58,184 nucleotides of DNA, taken from contig CAJBYR010000280.1 of NCBI GenBank assembly GCA_903959855.1, positions 1 through 58,184 of the forward strand, given 5' to 3'. Origin of the DNA: an uncultured beta proteobacterium (GTDB taxonomy: Bacteria > Pseudomonadota > Gammaproteobacteria > Burkholderiales > Rhodocyclaceae). The notes beneath the pieces were generated by a model. The model saw only the letters and a program-made list of their open reading frames with translations, had not been told where the DNA came from and ran no database searches. Below are positions 56,290-58,184 of the stretch, piece by piece (positions within the stretch are counted from its first letter, which is position 1; each line of letters starts with the position of its first letter). The position numbers were made by a program, and so were the translations under genes.

Positions 56290-58184
56290 ATGGCTTTGCC
56301 AAACTTGATAAGCAAGCTCAGGGATCTGGTGCCTGGCCGGTTCGGCGCGATCCTGGTTTCGACTCTCGCGGCGGCGCTTTTCGTCATTCCTGTTGGCAGC
56401 TACTACACCCGCGATCATCACGGTCTGGTACCGCGCACTCGGGATGCCAATCGTGACTTGCAACTCCGCCTGGCAGTATCCGAGGCGCTGCTGAGGCAGG
56501 CGCTGGCGATACCGGGAATCCTTGTCGCCGGCACGGCGCCCGCCGCTACTCCCCAATCGTGGGAAGCTGCGGCGCGGGCAGCCCTCACTACCAACCGGAT
56601 TCTTAGCGGTATCGACATCATTCCGGACGGGGTCACAGGAATTCGACTGCGTCCGCAGGGGCAAATCGCCAATCTCGACATTGGTGCGTCTGCCGGTGGA
56701 TTCGATGCAACGCCAAGGATAGCGGCTGCACCCGTGGGAAGCGTCCTCAAACTGGATGGCGCACCTGGAATCTCCAATCCCCCGGGCGCCATTGTCGCGA
56801 CCCAAAGGCTGGTGCAGGAAAGCCCGGGAGCTCAATCGAGGGCATGGGGGCAGGTGGTTGTCGCCGTCTCGGTCGCCGAACTCACGAAATTGATCGGGCT
56901 GGGCGACCTTGCCGGCCAGGGGTATGCGCTGAGTCTCGAACATGTTGCCCCTGGCCAGCGGGCTGCAGCTATTGCTGCAATGGGTGGGGAGATTCGAGGT
57001 GGTGCCATCGTCCATGAAGTCCAGTTTGCTCCGGGGCAGCAACTGCAGTTGCGCGCAAACCTGCCGGTGGCATGGGACGTACCGGCGATCGCGACGGGGG
57101 AACTGTTACTTTTGCTGACCGGGGGACTCCTTGTCGGCCTGCTGACCTATCTTCTATTGCGCAATTCGGCGGAATTGGGGCAACAGGTGGCCGTGCGAAC
57201 CCTTCAGTTGTCCCTTGACAAGGAAGTCCTGAAATCGGAAGTGGATCTGCGCAAGCAGACCGAGGCCGAGCTCAAGGACTCGCATGCCCTGCTCGATTCG
57301 ATTTTCGAGCACATACCGAACATGATTGTCCTCAAGCGTGCGTCCGATCTGAGGGTGGTCCGGGTCAATCGCCTTGGCGAAACCCTGTTGGGTCAATCCA
57401 AAGCATCGCTTCTTGGGCAGTCGAGTCGGGATTTGTACCACGGCGAACAAGCCGAGAACGATACCGAGACCGATCTTGCTGCGATACGCGAGCAAAGTCT
57501 GGTCGAGATTCCAGAACAGCGCATGCAAGTTCCCGGCGAGGCGCCACGCTGGGTGAAGATGCGAAAGATTGCACTGTTCGACAGTGCGGGCAAGCCCTCT
57601 CATGTTCTCGGCATCGGGGAAGACATTACCACTCGCAGAAACCTTGATGAGGCACTGACCGAAAACCTCAACTTTGTCGAACAACTGCTTTCCGCCATTC
57701 CATCACCGGTGTTCTTCAAGGACGCCAAGCTTTGCTATATCGGCGTCAATCAGGCATTCGAGGATTTTTACGGCACCAAGAGCGAGACCCTGATCGGCAA
57801 GAGCGTATACGACATCGCGCCACCGGAACTGGCAGAGGTTTATGACAAGGCGGACAGGGAGTTGTTGGCCAGCGGCGGCCGCCAAACCTACGAAGCCAAG
57901 GTTCGTTGCGCCGATGGCGCCGTCAAGGACGTAATGTTTTTCAAAGCCGTGTTTTCCACGATGCAGGCTGAAGTCGGTGGCATCGTCGGCATTCTTCTCG
58001 ATGTCACCGAACAAAAGGCGGCACAAAGGCATGTATTGAGGCTGAACCGGACTTTGGCCGTCGTCAGTGAAACCAACGAAGCCATTCTGCGTACCCGCAG
58101 TTGCCAGGCGCTGATCCAGAAAACCGTCGAGACCTTGCATGAAAGCGGTGGCTTTCCGCTGGCCTGGGTTTATGCCCAGGAGTA
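56290..58184 (+). CDS. PAS-domain membrane sensor protein, 3' truncated by window edge
   Basis: Frame from ATG 56290 is open to the end: MALPNLISKLRDLVPGRFGAILVSTLAAALFV..., second TM, PAS repeats (DSIFEHIPNMIVLKRASDLRVVRVNRLGETLLGQ; LLSAIPSPVFFKDAKLCYIGVNQAFEDFYG), then a GAF-like start. Missing from the ORF track because it has no stop. Confidence 0.85.
   Translation, partial: MALPNLISKLRDLVPGRFGAILVSTLAAALFVIPVGSYYTRDHHGLVPRTRDANRDLQLRLAVSEALLRQALAIPGILVAGTAPAATPQSWEAAARAALTTNRILSGIDIIPDGVTGIRLRPQGQIANLDIGASAGGFDATPRIAAAPVGSVLKLDGAPGISNPPGAIVATQRLVQESPGAQSRAWGQVVVAVSVAELTKLIGLGDLAGQGYALSLEHVAPGQRAAAIAAMGGEIRGGAIVHEVQFAPGQQLQLRANLPVAWDVPAIATGELLLLLTGGLLVGLLTYLLLRNSAELGQQVAVRTLQLSLDKEVLKSEVDLRKQTEAELKDSHALLDSIFEHIPNMIVLKRASDLRVVRVNRLGETLLGQSKASLLGQSSRDLYHGEQAENDTETDLAAIREQSLVEIPEQRMQVPGEAPRWVKMRKIALFDSAGKPSHVLGIGEDITTRRNLDEALTENLNFVEQLLSAIPSPVFFKDAKLCYIGVNQAFEDFYGTKSETLIGKSVYDIAPPELAEVYDKADRELLASGGRQTYEAKVRCADGAVKDVMFFKAVFSTMQAEVGGIVGILLDVTEQKAAQRHVLRLNRTLAVVSETNEAILRTRSCQALIQKTVETLHESGGFPLAWVYAQE

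Noticed and set aside
56278-57042. 254-aa minus-strand ORF
   Set aside because: Antisense to the PAS sensor frame, which has recognisable domains.
1-58184. CRISPR arrays, transposases, integrases or phage genes
   Set aside because: None found by reading; no regular direct-repeat/spacer pattern and no recognisable mobile-element protein.

Overview
58.2 kb window of a high-GC proteobacterial chromosome (a betaproteobacterium is an inference from gene content). The left edge holds ordinary genes: tRNA-Ser, enoyl-CoA hydratase, GST, acyl-CoA ligase, QueD-like, aspartokinase. From about 7 kb to 56 kb the window is mostly an extracellular-electron-transfer-type island. I count 51 CXXCH heme motifs in 15 ORFs. 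These include four related tetraheme modules (three stand-alone proteins plus the N-terminus of an 11-heme protein) and five c7-type triheme domains. The island also encodes a 787-aa putative outer-membrane beta-barrel, a parvulin-type PPIase, NHL/propeller lipoproteins, ResB/CcsA plus CcmFGHI maturation proteins, a COX1-like protein that seems to lack the CuB His-His pair, and an NtrB/NtrC-type two-component pair. Four good sigma54 (-24/-12) promoter candidates with correct GG-N10-GC spacing lie upstream of cytochrome genes. A radical-SAM/glycosyltransferase block, including a GT2-radical SAM fusion, sits between the cytochrome genes and the maturation genes. My main hypothesis is a sigma54-controlled cytochrome-filament (OmcE-like) or porin-cytochrome conduit system with its own maturation and perhaps modification enzymes. 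All calls come from reading the sequence and the supplied ORF translations; no database searches were run.
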